Shown here piece after piece: positions 41,907 to 49,114 of a DNA stretch of 64,000 nucleotides; the first letter of the stretch is position 1, and every line of letters starts with the position of its first letter. Made by a program: the position numbers and the translations under genes. The DNA is from an uncultured Christensenellaceae bacterium (GTDB lineage: Bacteria; Bacillota; Clostridia; Christensenellales; Pumilibacteraceae): NCBI GenBank assembly GCA_910586925.1, contig CAJUKG010000002.1, positions 155,201-219,200 of the forward strand, given 5' to 3'. Under the pieces are notes generated by a model. It saw only the letters and a program-made list of their open reading frames with translations. It had not been told where the DNA came from and did no database searches.

Positions 41907-43124
41907 TTATTTCTTTTTTCCGTTGTTGCGTTCGAGCATTTTTGCGCGGACCTTGAGCGGCAAGCCGAACAGGTTGATAAAGCCCGCCGAGTCTTTCTGA
42001 TCGTATACTTCGTCCGCGCCGAACGTGGCGATGTCCTCGTCGTACAGCGAGTACGGGCTTGTCATGCCTGCGGGGGAGATGCGTCCCTTGAACAATTTCA
42101 GCTTCGTCGTGCCCGTCACGTATTCCTGCGTCGAGTCGACGAACGCGGAGAGAGCTTCGCGGAGCGGGGTGTACCACTTGCCGTCGTAAACGAGTTCGGC
42201 GAACTTGATCGCGACGTGCTCTTTGAAATGCGCGGTGTCGCGGTCGAGCGTGATTTCTTCGAGATTTTTGTGCGCCGCATAGAGAATGGAACCTGCGGGG
42301 TTTTCGTACACGCCGCGCGATTTCATGCCGACAAGACGGTTTTCCACCATATCGTCGACGCCGACGCCGTTACGCGCGCCTATCTCGTTGAGCTTCTCGA
42401 TGATCGCGACGGGCGGGAGCTTTTCGCCGTTGACGGCGACGGGAATACCTTTTACCCACTCTATGGTGACGTACTCGGGGGTGTCGGGTGTGTCTTTTAT
42501 AGGCTTGCTGATGAGCAGCATTTCGTCTTTAGGCTCGTTTGCGGGATCTTCGAGGTCGCTGCCTTCGTGCGAAAGATGCCACAGATTTCTGTCCATGGAA
42601 TAGTTGTGCGTTTTTGTGACCGGCACGTCGAGTCCGCGTTTGACGGCATAGTCTATTTCTTCGTCGCGCGACTTGATATCCCAAATGCGCCACGGCGCAA
42701 TGATTTTCATATCGGGTGCGAGAGCTTTGATGGACAGCTCGAACCGCACTTGATCGTTGCCTTTGCCTGTGCAGCCGTGGCAAATGGCGTCCGCTTTTTC
42801 TTTCTTCGCTATTTCGACGAGCCGCTTTGCGATCACGGGGCGGGCGAACGAAGTGCCGAGCAAATACTTGCCCTCGTAAACCGCGCCCGCTTTGAGGGTG
42901 GGGAATATGCAGTCGGTGACGAATTCTTCGGTGAGATCTTCTATGTAGAGTTTCTCCGCACCGCTCTTTTTCGCTTTTTCTTTGAGCGGCGCGAGTTCCT
43001 CGCCCTGACCGACGTCGGCGGCGACTGCGATGACTTCGCAATCGTAATTTTCTTTCAGCCAAGGAATGATTATGGTGGTATCGAGTCCGCCCGAGTAAGC
43101 CAAAACTACTTTTGTTTTTGCCAT
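41907..43124 (-). CDS. argG: Argininosuccinate synthase
   Basis: ArgG joins citrulline and aspartate with ATP to form argininosuccinate. The 405-residue product has the N-type ATP pyrophosphatase P-loop VVLAYSGGLDTT, then GCTGKGNDQVRFE and the WDIKSRDEEIDYA block. The ATG at 43124, preceded by AGGAGC, starts the conserved MAKTKVVLAYS; the frame is open another 75 bases upstream through the leader. The promoter is at 43198-43226. argH follows, separated by a stable hairpin. Confidence 0.97.
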   Translation of the reverse strand: MAKTKVVLAYSGGLDTTIIIPWLKENYDCEVIAVAADVGQGEELAPLKEKAKKSGAEKLYIEDLTEEFVTDCIFPTLKAGAVYEGKYLLGTSFARPVIAKRLVEIAKKEKADAICHGCTGKGNDQVRFELSIKALAPDMKIIAPWRIWDIKSRDEEIDYAVKRGLDVPVTKTHNYSMDRNLWHLSHEGSDLEDPANEPKDEMLLISKPIKDTPDTPEYVTIEWVKGIPVAVNGEKLPPVAIIEKLNEIGARNGVGVDDMVENRLVGMKSRGVYENPAGSILYAAHKNLEEITLDRDTAHFKEHVAIKFAELVYDGKWYTPLREALSAFVDSTQEYVTGTTKLKLFKGRISPAGMTSPYSLYDEDIATFGADEVYDQKDSAGFINLFGLPLKVRAKMLERNNGKKK

Positions 43125-43197
43125 GATTGTAGCTCCTGAAGTTATATATAATGTATGTAAATTCGCTTGTCTTTCGACAGGCATACCGTATAGTGGC

Positions 43198-43226
43198 ATT
43201 ATACACCGTTTTTACGCAAATGGCAA
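43198..43226 (-). promoter_or_regulatory. Sigma-A promoter of argG-argH
   Basis: On the minus strand TTGCCA (43226-43221) and perfect TATAAT (43203-43198) are 17 bases apart, with a leader of about 65 bases. Confidence 0.75.
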
Positions 43227-43355
43227 CTGTTTTGAGCATGTCGAAAACGGCACATAATAATGAAAGCGTGAAATATCCTTTGTTTGCCCGGTTTATGGCG
43301 GGATTTCGGATAACGCGCCGCCGACAATAAATAGTGCCGAAACCGTAAAAAACGG

Positions 43356-43385
43356 TTGACAAGGCGAGAAACGTTGTGGTAGAAT
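43356..43385 (+). promoter_or_regulatory. Sigma-A promoter of rpsO
   Basis: Perfect TTGACA (43356-43361) and TAGAAT (43380-43385) are 18 bases apart. A leader of about 90 bases follows, ending in TTTTTTGGAGG before the rpsO ATG. Confidence 0.78.
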
Positions 43386-43482
43386 ATATGCGGGTGAATA
43401 ACGCCCATACCTTTTTCTCGGTGCCGCGCTCTCCGACGCACACTGTGATAAAGGCGAATTTATTATTTTTTGGAGGTACATC

Positions 43483-43746
43483 ATGGACAAACAGGTAAAG
43501 GCGGAAATCATTTCCAAGTTTGCAACGCACGAGGGCGACACTGGTAGCCCGGAGGTGCAGATCGCGCTGCTCACCTGGCGCATCAATCACCTGACCGACC
43601 ACCTGAAAACGCATCCGAAGGATCACCACTCGCGCAGAGGTCTTTTGCAAATGGTAGGTTCCCGCCGCAGTCAGCTCAACTATCTCAAAGATATAGATAT
43701 AGAGCGTTACCGCAGTCTTGTTGCCAAGCTCGAGCTTCGCAAATAA
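43483..43746 (+). CDS. rpsO: 30S ribosomal protein S15
   Basis: S15 binds 16S rRNA early in 30S assembly and contacts the 50S subunit. The 87-residue length is normal. Conserved blocks are DTGSPEVQIALLTWRINHLT, then HLKTHPKDHHSRRGLL and QMVGSRRSQLNYLKD. GGAGG sits ten bases before the ATG. The 90-base leader could hold the autoregulatory S15 site seen in other bacteria, but I cannot define its fold. pnp follows after 233 bases containing a terminator and a structured leader, the classic rpsO-pnp pairing. Confidence 0.97.
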   Translation: MDKQVKAEIISKFATHEGDTGSPEVQIALLTWRINHLTDHLKTHPKDHHSRRGLLQMVGSRRSQLNYLKDIDIERYRSLVAKLELRK

Positions 43747-43829
43747 GAACGTTACAAGCCTTACGGACAGGTTTTTCGCGGCGATCGCGACACTGTCGCA
43801 TTATTCGCGTCGCGTCTATCCGTACGGCT

Positions 43830-43871
43830 AACCGCCGTGATATGCTCACGTAGCAGTCGAGGCGGTTTTTT
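43830..43871 (+). terminator. Terminator-like structure after rpsO
   Basis: AACCGCC (43830-43836) pairs with GGCGGTT (43861-43867) and is followed by a T run; inside lies a smaller hairpin (CGTGA and TCACG, 43836-43850). It probably ends or attenuates rpsO transcripts before pnp. Confidence 0.6.
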
Positions 43872-43879
43872 GTATTCGA

Positions 43880-43953
43880 CCCGATCTCATAGCGCGTAAC
43901 GCGAACACGGTTCGCGTGCGAGTAACCCCGCAAAAAATCGGGCAAAAAATTCG
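43880..43953 (+). promoter_or_regulatory. Structured pnp leader
   Basis: A closing stem CCCGAT/ATCGGG encloses a perfect 8-bp hairpin, ACGCGAAC and GTTCGCGT around ACG (43899-43917). It ends about 40 bases before the pnp start. In enterobacteria the pnp leader holds an RNase III-cut hairpin for autoregulation; a similar role here is only inferred. Confidence 0.4.
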
Positions 43954-43979
43954 GCTAATCAATTCAGGAGATATATATT

Positions 43980-46220
43980 ATGGAATGCAAGGTTTTCCAA
44001 ACAGAGATCGGCGGGCGCACCGTTACCGTCGAAACAGGTAAGTATGCGGGACAAGCCAACGGGTCTTGTATCATTCGTTGCGGCGACACCGCGGTCATGA
44101 CAAACGTCACTATGGCGGACGCGCCGCGTCCCGGCATGGACTATTTCCCGCTCGGCGTGGACTTCGAGGAAAAGCTGTACGCGATCGGCAAGATCCCCGG
44201 CAGCTTCAAGCGTCGCGAGGGCAGGGGCAGCGACAAGGCGATACTCACTTCGCGGCTCATCGACAGACCTATCCGTCCGTTGTTCCCGAAAGGACTTTTC
44301 AACGACGTGTCGGTCGTCGCGACCGCGCTCTCGGTAGACACCAATATCCCGCCCGAAGTGTTCGGCATGCTCGGCAGCTCGATAGCTCTTTCCATTTCGG
44401 ATATTCCGTTTATGGGACCTACGGGTTCTGTCGTGGTCGGCTGTGTGGACGGCAAGTACGTTATCAACCCCGACAACGAGCAACGCGCCAAGAGTACCAT
44501 GCACGTGTATGTGTCGGGTACTGCGGACGCCATCATGATGGTGGAAGCGGGTGCGCAGGAAGTTTCCGAGGAAGAAATGCTCGGCGGCATACTCTTTGCG
44601 CATAAAGAGATCAAAAAACAAGTAAAATTCATCAACGACATAGTAAAGGCGGTAGGTAAGCCGAAACTCGATCCCGACCTTTATCATATCGGCGAGGACG
44701 TGGACAAGGCTGTCCGCAAGTACGCCGATAAAATGCTCGACAAAGCACTCGACGAGTTCGACCGCACCAAACGTCAGGAAAATCAAGACAAGGTGCAGGA
44801 AGACGTCATGGCGCATTTCGCGGAGGAGTTCGCGGGCAGAGAACGCGAAATCGGCGATACGCTGTACTACATGACCAAAGAAAAGGTTCGCGCCAAGATA
44901 CTCGATAAAGGCGTGCGTCCCGACGGTCGCAAGACGACGGATATCCGCGACATTTGGTGCGAAGTGGGTGTGCTCCCGCGCACGCACGGCTCGGCGGTGT
45001 TTACCCGCGGTCAGTCGCAAGCACTGTCCATATGCACGCTCGGCACTTCTCGCGACGCGCAGAAGCTCGATAACCTCGACGACGAGGAAACGAAGCGTTA
45101 TATGCATCAATACAACATGCCGCCGTACTCGACGGGCGAAGCGAAACCGCTCCGTGCGCCCGGTCGGCGCGAAATAGGTCACGGCGCACTCGCGGAGCGC
45201 GCGCTCGAGCCTGTCATTCCGAGCGAGGACGAATTCCCGTACACCATTCGCGTCGTGTCCGAGATACTTTCGTCCAACGGCTCGACCTCGCAGGCGAGCG
45301 TATGCGGCAGCACGCTGTCGCTCATGGACGCGGGCGTGCCCATTAAAGCCCCCGTTGCCGGTATCGCCATGGGTCTTATAAAAGACGAGGCGAAAGGCAA
45401 GCTCGCCATACTTTCGGATATTCAGGGACTCGAGGACTTCCTCGGCGACATGGATTTCAAGGTCGCGGGTACCGAAAAGGGCATTACCGCCATTCAAATG
45501 GATATCAAGATCAAAGGTATCGACGAGAAGATACTGCGCACCGCGCTCGAACAGGCGCGTGTAGGCAGACTGCACATTCTCGGCAAGATGCTCGCGGTGC
45601 TCGATAAACCGCGTGCGGAACTGTCGCAGTACGCGCCGAAGATCATTATGTTCACGATCGACCCCGAGAAGATCGGCGACGTAATAGGCAAGTCCGGCAA
45701 GACGATAAACAAGATCGTGGACGACACCGGCGTCAAAATAGATATAGAGGAGGACGGCAGAGTGTTCATCGCGGGCGTCGATCAGGCAATGACGGCGAAA
45801 GCGAAAGAGATAATCCTCAATATCGTAAAAGATCCCGAGATCGGCGACGTTTACGAAGGACCGGTCGTCACGGTGCGCGACGAACTCGGCGCGTTCGTGG
45901 AGCTTGCGCCCGGCAAGGACGGCATGATCCACATTGCGAAGCTCGGCAAGTTCGTCGGCAAGCGGCTCGACGCGGTTTCCGCAGTGCTCAAGGAAGGCGA
46001 CACCGTGCGCGTGGAAGTGGTCAGCTTTACGAAACAGGGTAAGATCGACCTCAAACTTCTCGACAAGCTCACGGGCGACCCGATCGAGAAAGCTCCCGAA
46101 GGCGCGTTCGAGGACGACCGCCCGCGCGGCGACAGACCTCGGCACGACCGCCCGCGCGGCGATAAACCCCGTCGCGGCGGCAAGCCCGACGGCAAAAAAT
46201 CGGATAAAACCGAAAAATAA
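43980..46220 (+). CDS. pnp: Polynucleotide phosphorylase
   Basis: PNPase degrades RNA 3' to 5' with phosphate and is a main RNA-turnover enzyme. The 746-residue protein shows two RNase PH-like domains (FKRREGRGSDKAILTSRLID and LRAPGRREIGHGALAERAL), a KH domain (IGDVIGKSGKTINKI) and an S1 domain (GDVYEGPVVTVRDELGAFVE). After the S1 domain is an unusual charged tail of about 35 residues with RPRGD-type repeats, rich in Arg, Asp, Pro and Gly. AGGAGA precedes the ATG. Its 3' end leads straight into a terminator that overlaps the start of the deacetylase gene. Confidence 0.97.
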   Translation: MECKVFQTEIGGRTVTVETGKYAGQANGSCIIRCGDTAVMTNVTMADAPRPGMDYFPLGVDFEEKLYAIGKIPGSFKRREGRGSDKAILTSRLIDRPIRPLFPKGLFNDVSVVATALSVDTNIPPEVFGMLGSSIALSISDIPFMGPTGSVVVGCVDGKYVINPDNEQRAKSTMHVYVSGTADAIMMVEAGAQEVSEEEMLGGILFAHKEIKKQVKFINDIVKAVGKPKLDPDLYHIGEDVDKAVRKYADKMLDKALDEFDRTKRQENQDKVQEDVMAHFAEEFAGREREIGDTLYYMTKEKVRAKILDKGVRPDGRKTTDIRDIWCEVGVLPRTHGSAVFTRGQSQALSICTLGTSRDAQKLDNLDDEETKRYMHQYNMPPYSTGEAKPLRAPGRREIGHGALAERALEPVIPSEDEFPYTIRVVSEILSSNGSTSQASVCGSTLSLMDAGVPIKAPVAGIAMGLIKDEAKGKLAILSDIQGLEDFLGDMDFKVAGTEKGITAIQMDIKIKGIDEKILRTALEQARVGRLHILGKMLAVLDKPRAELSQYAPKIIMFTIDPEKIGDVIGKSGKTINKIVDDTGVKIDIEEDGRVFIAGVDQAMTAKAKEIILNIVKDPEIGDVYEGPVVTVRDELGAFVELAPGKDGMIHIAKLGKFVGKRLDAVSAVLKEGDTVRVEVVSFTKQGKIDLKLLDKLTGDPIEKAPEGAFEDDRPRGDRPRHDRPRGDKPRRGGKPDGKKSDKTEK

Positions 46221-46237
46221 TCAATTTGTTATATAAT

Positions 46238-46278
46238 AAAACACCCCGGCTGTAAATATACATAGTCGGGGGTGTTTT
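46238..46278 (+). terminator. Terminator hairpin overlapping the deacetylase ribosome site
   Basis: AAAACACCCC (46238-46247) pairs with GGGGTGTTTT (46269-46278), followed by T and then directly by the ATG at 46280. The only Shine-Dalgarno candidate (GGGGGTG) for the next gene is inside the 3' arm. The same hairpin may end pnp transcripts and hide the ribosome site. Confidence 0.65.
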
Positions 46279-46279
46279 T

Positions 46280-47002
46280 ATGACGAACACGCGTAAAGCA
46301 AGAATTTCGGTAATATTGGGCAATATAGTAATATGCGTCACGGTAGCGGTGCTTTTGCTCGTAACCGTCGCTCCGACGGAAGCAAAGCCCGCGTCGCAAG
46401 CCGCCGAGCCGTACTATAACGGCGAGTCGGATAAAAGCGTGTCGCTCATGGTGAACGTGTATTGGGGCACCGAATACATTGCGCCCATGCTCGATATTTT
46501 CGCTCGGCACGACGTGACGACTACTTTCTTCGTCGGCGGATCGTGGGCGGCGGGCAACGAGTCCACGCTCAAAGCGATCGTTGCGGCGGGGCACGAAATA
46601 GGTAACCACGGCTATTATCACAAAGATCACAAAAAGCTGGACGGCGCGTATAACCGCAAGGAGATCTCGTCCGCACACGCTGTGGTGAAAGACGTCACGG
46701 GCATAGACATGACGCTGTTCGCTCCGCCGTCGGGCGCGTTCGGTGCGGCGACGCTGGATGCGGCGAGCGAACTCGGATATAAGACGGTCATGTGGACGCG
46801 CGATACCATAGATTGGCGCGACCACGACAGCGAGCTGATATATAAGCGCGCGGTGAAAAATATCAAGGGCGGCGATCTGATCCTCATGCATCCGACCGAA
46901 TGTACCGTCGCCGCGCTCGACCGCATCATTACCGAGATCGAACGAAACGGATTGACGGTGGCGTGCGTGAGCGAGGTGCTCGTCGGTCATTCGGAGCAGT
47001 AA
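46280..47002 (+). CDS. Polysaccharide deacetylase, YlxY type
   Basis: The 240-residue protein has an N-terminal signal/anchor helix (ILGNIVICVTVAVLLLVTVA) and a NodB-type deacetylase domain outside the membrane. The His pair for zinc is in GHEIGNHGYYHKDHKK and a late LMHPTE supplies another motif His. The first motif, normally TFDDG, is here VNVYWGTEY, as in the YlxY/PdaB branch, where activity is uncertain. YlxY is encoded right after pnp in Bacillus too, which supports the call. The ribosome site lies in a terminator hairpin. Cell-wall or spore-cortex polymer modification is the likely field of action. Confidence 0.88.
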   Translation: MTNTRKARISVILGNIVICVTVAVLLLVTVAPTEAKPASQAAEPYYNGESDKSVSLMVNVYWGTEYIAPMLDIFARHDVTTTFFVGGSWAAGNESTLKAIVAAGHEIGNHGYYHKDHKKLDGAYNRKEISSAHAVVKDVTGIDMTLFAPPSGAFGAATLDAASELGYKTVMWTRDTIDWRDHDSELIYKRAVKNIKGGDLILMHPTECTVAALDRIITEIERNGLTVACVSEVLVGHSEQ

Positions 47003-47076
47003 CCGCGCCGACTATAAAACGCGCGCGGAAAACCGAAAAACGCAAATCAATCAAAAACACAATCGAGGAACGGTTT

Positions 47077-48333
47077 ATGGAGATCAAACAGTATAAAAAC
47101 GGGCTTACGGTCATGGTGGAAACCATGCCGTCGCTTCGCTCGGTCGCTTGCGGCATCATGGTCGCGACGGGCAGCTGCAACGAAACGCGCGAAACAAACG
47201 GCATCTCGCACTTTATCGAGCACGTCAATTTCAAAGGTACCGAAAAGCGCACGGCGCAGGATATAGTGTCCGAGTTCGACCGCATGGGCGCGTCTTTCAA
47301 CGCGTTCACGGGCAAGGAATATACGTGCTATTATTTCAAGTCGATCGACGAAACTTTCGAGCCGTGCTTCGATATCCTGTCCGATATTTTCTTACATTCC
47401 AAGTACGACGGCGAAGAACTCGACCGCGAACGCAAGGTCATCATCGCAGAAATCAATATGAGCAAGGACGACCCCGACGGCGTGTGCACCGACGTGCTGT
47501 ATGCGACCGCGTACCGCGACGCACCGCTCGGCATGGACATACTCGGTCCCAAATCCAACGTTGAGCGGTTCGGCAAGTCGGATATTCTCGACTACAAAAA
47601 GCACAATTACCTGCCTACGAATACCGCCGTCGCGTTCGTCGGCAATATTACGCTCGATGGCGCGCTCGCACTTGTGGAGAAGCATATGGGCGAACTCGTA
47701 AACGCGCCGCGCGTCGAGCGAAAAAAACAGCAGCCGAGCATTTATTTCCCCGGCTACGGCGAGTATATCCACGATTACGAGCAAAGCGAGATCTCCATTG
47801 CTTTCCCGTCGTTTCCGTACTCGTCCGAATACACCGAAGCACTCGTTGCCGTGGACTGCTTGTTCGGGAGCGGCATGAGTTCGCGGCTGTTCCAGCGGCT
47901 CCGCGAAAAAATGGGGCTCGTGTACAGCGTGTACACGCAGGCATGGGGCGGCATAAATGACGGACTGTTTTCGATCTGCGCGAATGTGAACGTCGAGAAC
48001 GTCCCGAAGGCGGTGGAGGCGATAAAGAACGAAGTGGACATTCTCGTTAAAAACGGCGTCACCGCGGACGAAACTCAAAAGGCGATAACACAGCTGAAAG
48101 TGTCTGCGTATTTCAGTCGCGAAGCCTCTCGCGACTATATGCTCGGAAAGCTCCGTCAGTGGACGAAGATAGGGCGCGTGCGCGAGCTTGACGAAACGAT
48201 CGCGCGTATAGAAGCTCTCACGCCCGCGAAAATAAACGACGTCGTGCAGAGCGTATTTACTAAACCTACGGCAATAGCGTATGTCGGAAAAGCTCCGACG
48301 GAACGGGTAGACAAAATTTTCGGGAGGAAATAA
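47077..48333 (+). CDS. M16-family zinc peptidase (YmxG/MlpA type)
   Basis: The 418-residue protein is a processing-peptidase-like M16 member with the inverted zinc motif HFIEHVNFKGT (HxxEH) and the downstream ligand Glu in ERKVIIAEINMSKDD. Residues 220-418 form the second, inactive-type M16 domain. It is cytosolic, without a signal peptide. The Bacillus homologue MlpA/YmxG sits in the same place after pnp and ylxY and has been linked to control of extracellular protease genes. GAGGAA precedes ATG 47077. The dUTPase gene begins four bases after its stop. Confidence 0.92.
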   Translation: MEIKQYKNGLTVMVETMPSLRSVACGIMVATGSCNETRETNGISHFIEHVNFKGTEKRTAQDIVSEFDRMGASFNAFTGKEYTCYYFKSIDETFEPCFDILSDIFLHSKYDGEELDRERKVIIAEINMSKDDPDGVCTDVLYATAYRDAPLGMDILGPKSNVERFGKSDILDYKKHNYLPTNTAVAFVGNITLDGALALVEKHMGELVNAPRVERKKQQPSIYFPGYGEYIHDYEQSEISIAFPSFPYSSEYTEALVAVDCLFGSGMSSRLFQRLREKMGLVYSVYTQAWGGINDGLFSICANVNVENVPKAVEAIKNEVDILVKNGVTADETQKAITQLKVSAYFSREASRDYMLGKLRQWTKIGRVRELDETIARIEALTPAKINDVVQSVFTKPTAIAYVGKAPTERVDKIFGRK

Positions 48334-48337
48334 CACA

Positions 48338-48721
48338 ATGGAAGAACGGCGTGACGAAAAACGCGAGGACAAGCTCGACGTGCTGTTCCGCATGCAGGCG
48401 GGACTCGACGCGTACATACGCGAAAAGCGCGGACTCGACTATTCGCGCGGCGAGTGGGTGTGCAAGAAAGCACTCGCGCTCATGGTCGAACTCGGCGAGG
48501 TGGTCGACGAAGCGAAGTACAAATGGTGGAAGAACAATACCGAGATAGACGACGCCAAGCTCAAGGAAGAAATCGTCGACGTACTGCATTTTTTTCTCGG
48601 CATGTGCATAGACAGCGGCATGACGAGCGACGAGCTTTTCGACATTTATCTCAAAAAGAACAAAGAAAATTACGACAGACAGAACGGTCTTTCCGCAAAG
48701 AAAGGGTATGAAGTGAAATAA
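48338..48721 (+). CDS. Dimeric all-alpha dUTP diphosphatase
   Basis: The 127-residue protein belongs to the all-alpha NTP pyrophosphatases (dUTPase_2/MazG-like), which hydrolyse dUTP to dUMP to keep uracil out of DNA. The metal-binding Glu/Asp pairs are in LALMVELGEVVDEAKYKWWK and LKEEIVDVLHFFLGM. GGGAGGA lies just upstream and the gene starts four bases after the M16 gene. Trimeric dUTPase motifs are absent. An AT-only repeat follows right after the stop. The precise nucleotide preference is inferred from the family. Confidence 0.85.
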   Translation: MEERRDEKREDKLDVLFRMQAGLDAYIREKRGLDYSRGEWVCKKALALMVELGEVVDEAKYKWWKNNTEIDDAKLKEEIVDVLHFFLGMCIDSGMTSDELFDIYLKKNKENYDRQNGLSAKKGYEVK

Positions 48722-48727
48722 CAATTA

Positions 48728-48754
48728 ATAATTAAAAATTAATAATTAATAATT
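48728..48754. repeat. 27-bp AT-only repeat, copy 2
   Basis: Identical to 29625-29651. It begins seven bases after the dUTPase stop codon. Confidence 0.75.
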
Positions 48755-49009
48755 GTTGATTGATTGTTGTTTGATATATAATTAGATGCTACTATAATCG
48801 GCTCTGTCGCGAGGCGCGAGCGGATATAAAGCTCCCAGCAAGTCGAAATGACGGGTGGGGGCTTTTGTTTGTTGCGGTCGTTTCGATCATCGTGTCTTTT
48901 GCGGCATTTGCGGTCGGACTTCCAAAGTCTTTTTTGTGTCGAAAATTTTCGCATGTCGGGGCGGATCATCATTTTTTTCGCAATACGGTAATTTTTTACC
49001 CCAAAAGCC

Positions 49010-49038
49010 TTGAAATGTTGACAAGACTATGTTATACT
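49010..49038 (+). promoter_or_regulatory. Sigma-A promoter of ftsK
   Basis: TTGAAA (49010-49015) and TATACT (49033-49038) are 17 bases apart. A TTGACA at 49019-49024 is tempting but has no -10 box at a proper distance. Confidence 0.65.
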
Positions 49039-49114
49039 ATTAGGTGCGTAGAAAAGCACGCGACTGTTTTTCTATGACAGAAAAATTCGATAATTTATTT
49101 GTTCGGGGTTTATT

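Larger units (their letters stand above)
43125..43482. other. Divergent spacer between argG and rpsO
   Basis: A 358-base gap without genes, holding the leftward argG promoter (43198-43226) and rightward rpsO promoter (43356-43385). The argG leader contains a small hairpin (GCCTGTC and GACAAGC around GAAA, 43166-43184). The 130 bases between the promoters show nothing I can name; an ARG-box type operator was looked for but not convincingly seen. Confidence 0.5.
48722..49114. other. Repeat-bearing spacer before ftsK
   Basis: A 393-base gap with no credible gene. It starts with the AT-only repeat, then has GTCGAAATGAC at 48842-48852 (reverse of the start of the element at 29881), a GTGGGGGCTTTTG run, and the ftsK promoter at 49010-49038. 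A 70-codon open frame at 48865 lacks a ribosome site and is rejected. Confidence 0.5.

Noticed and set aside
43959..46145. 728-codon open frame opposite pnp
   Set aside because: Same reason: antisense shadow of a secure gene, His/Arg-rich composition typical of such frames.
49019..49037. TTGACA close to TATACT upstream of ftsK as a promoter pair
   Set aside because: The two boxes are only about nine bases apart; TTGAAA at 49010 gives the proper 17-base spacing.
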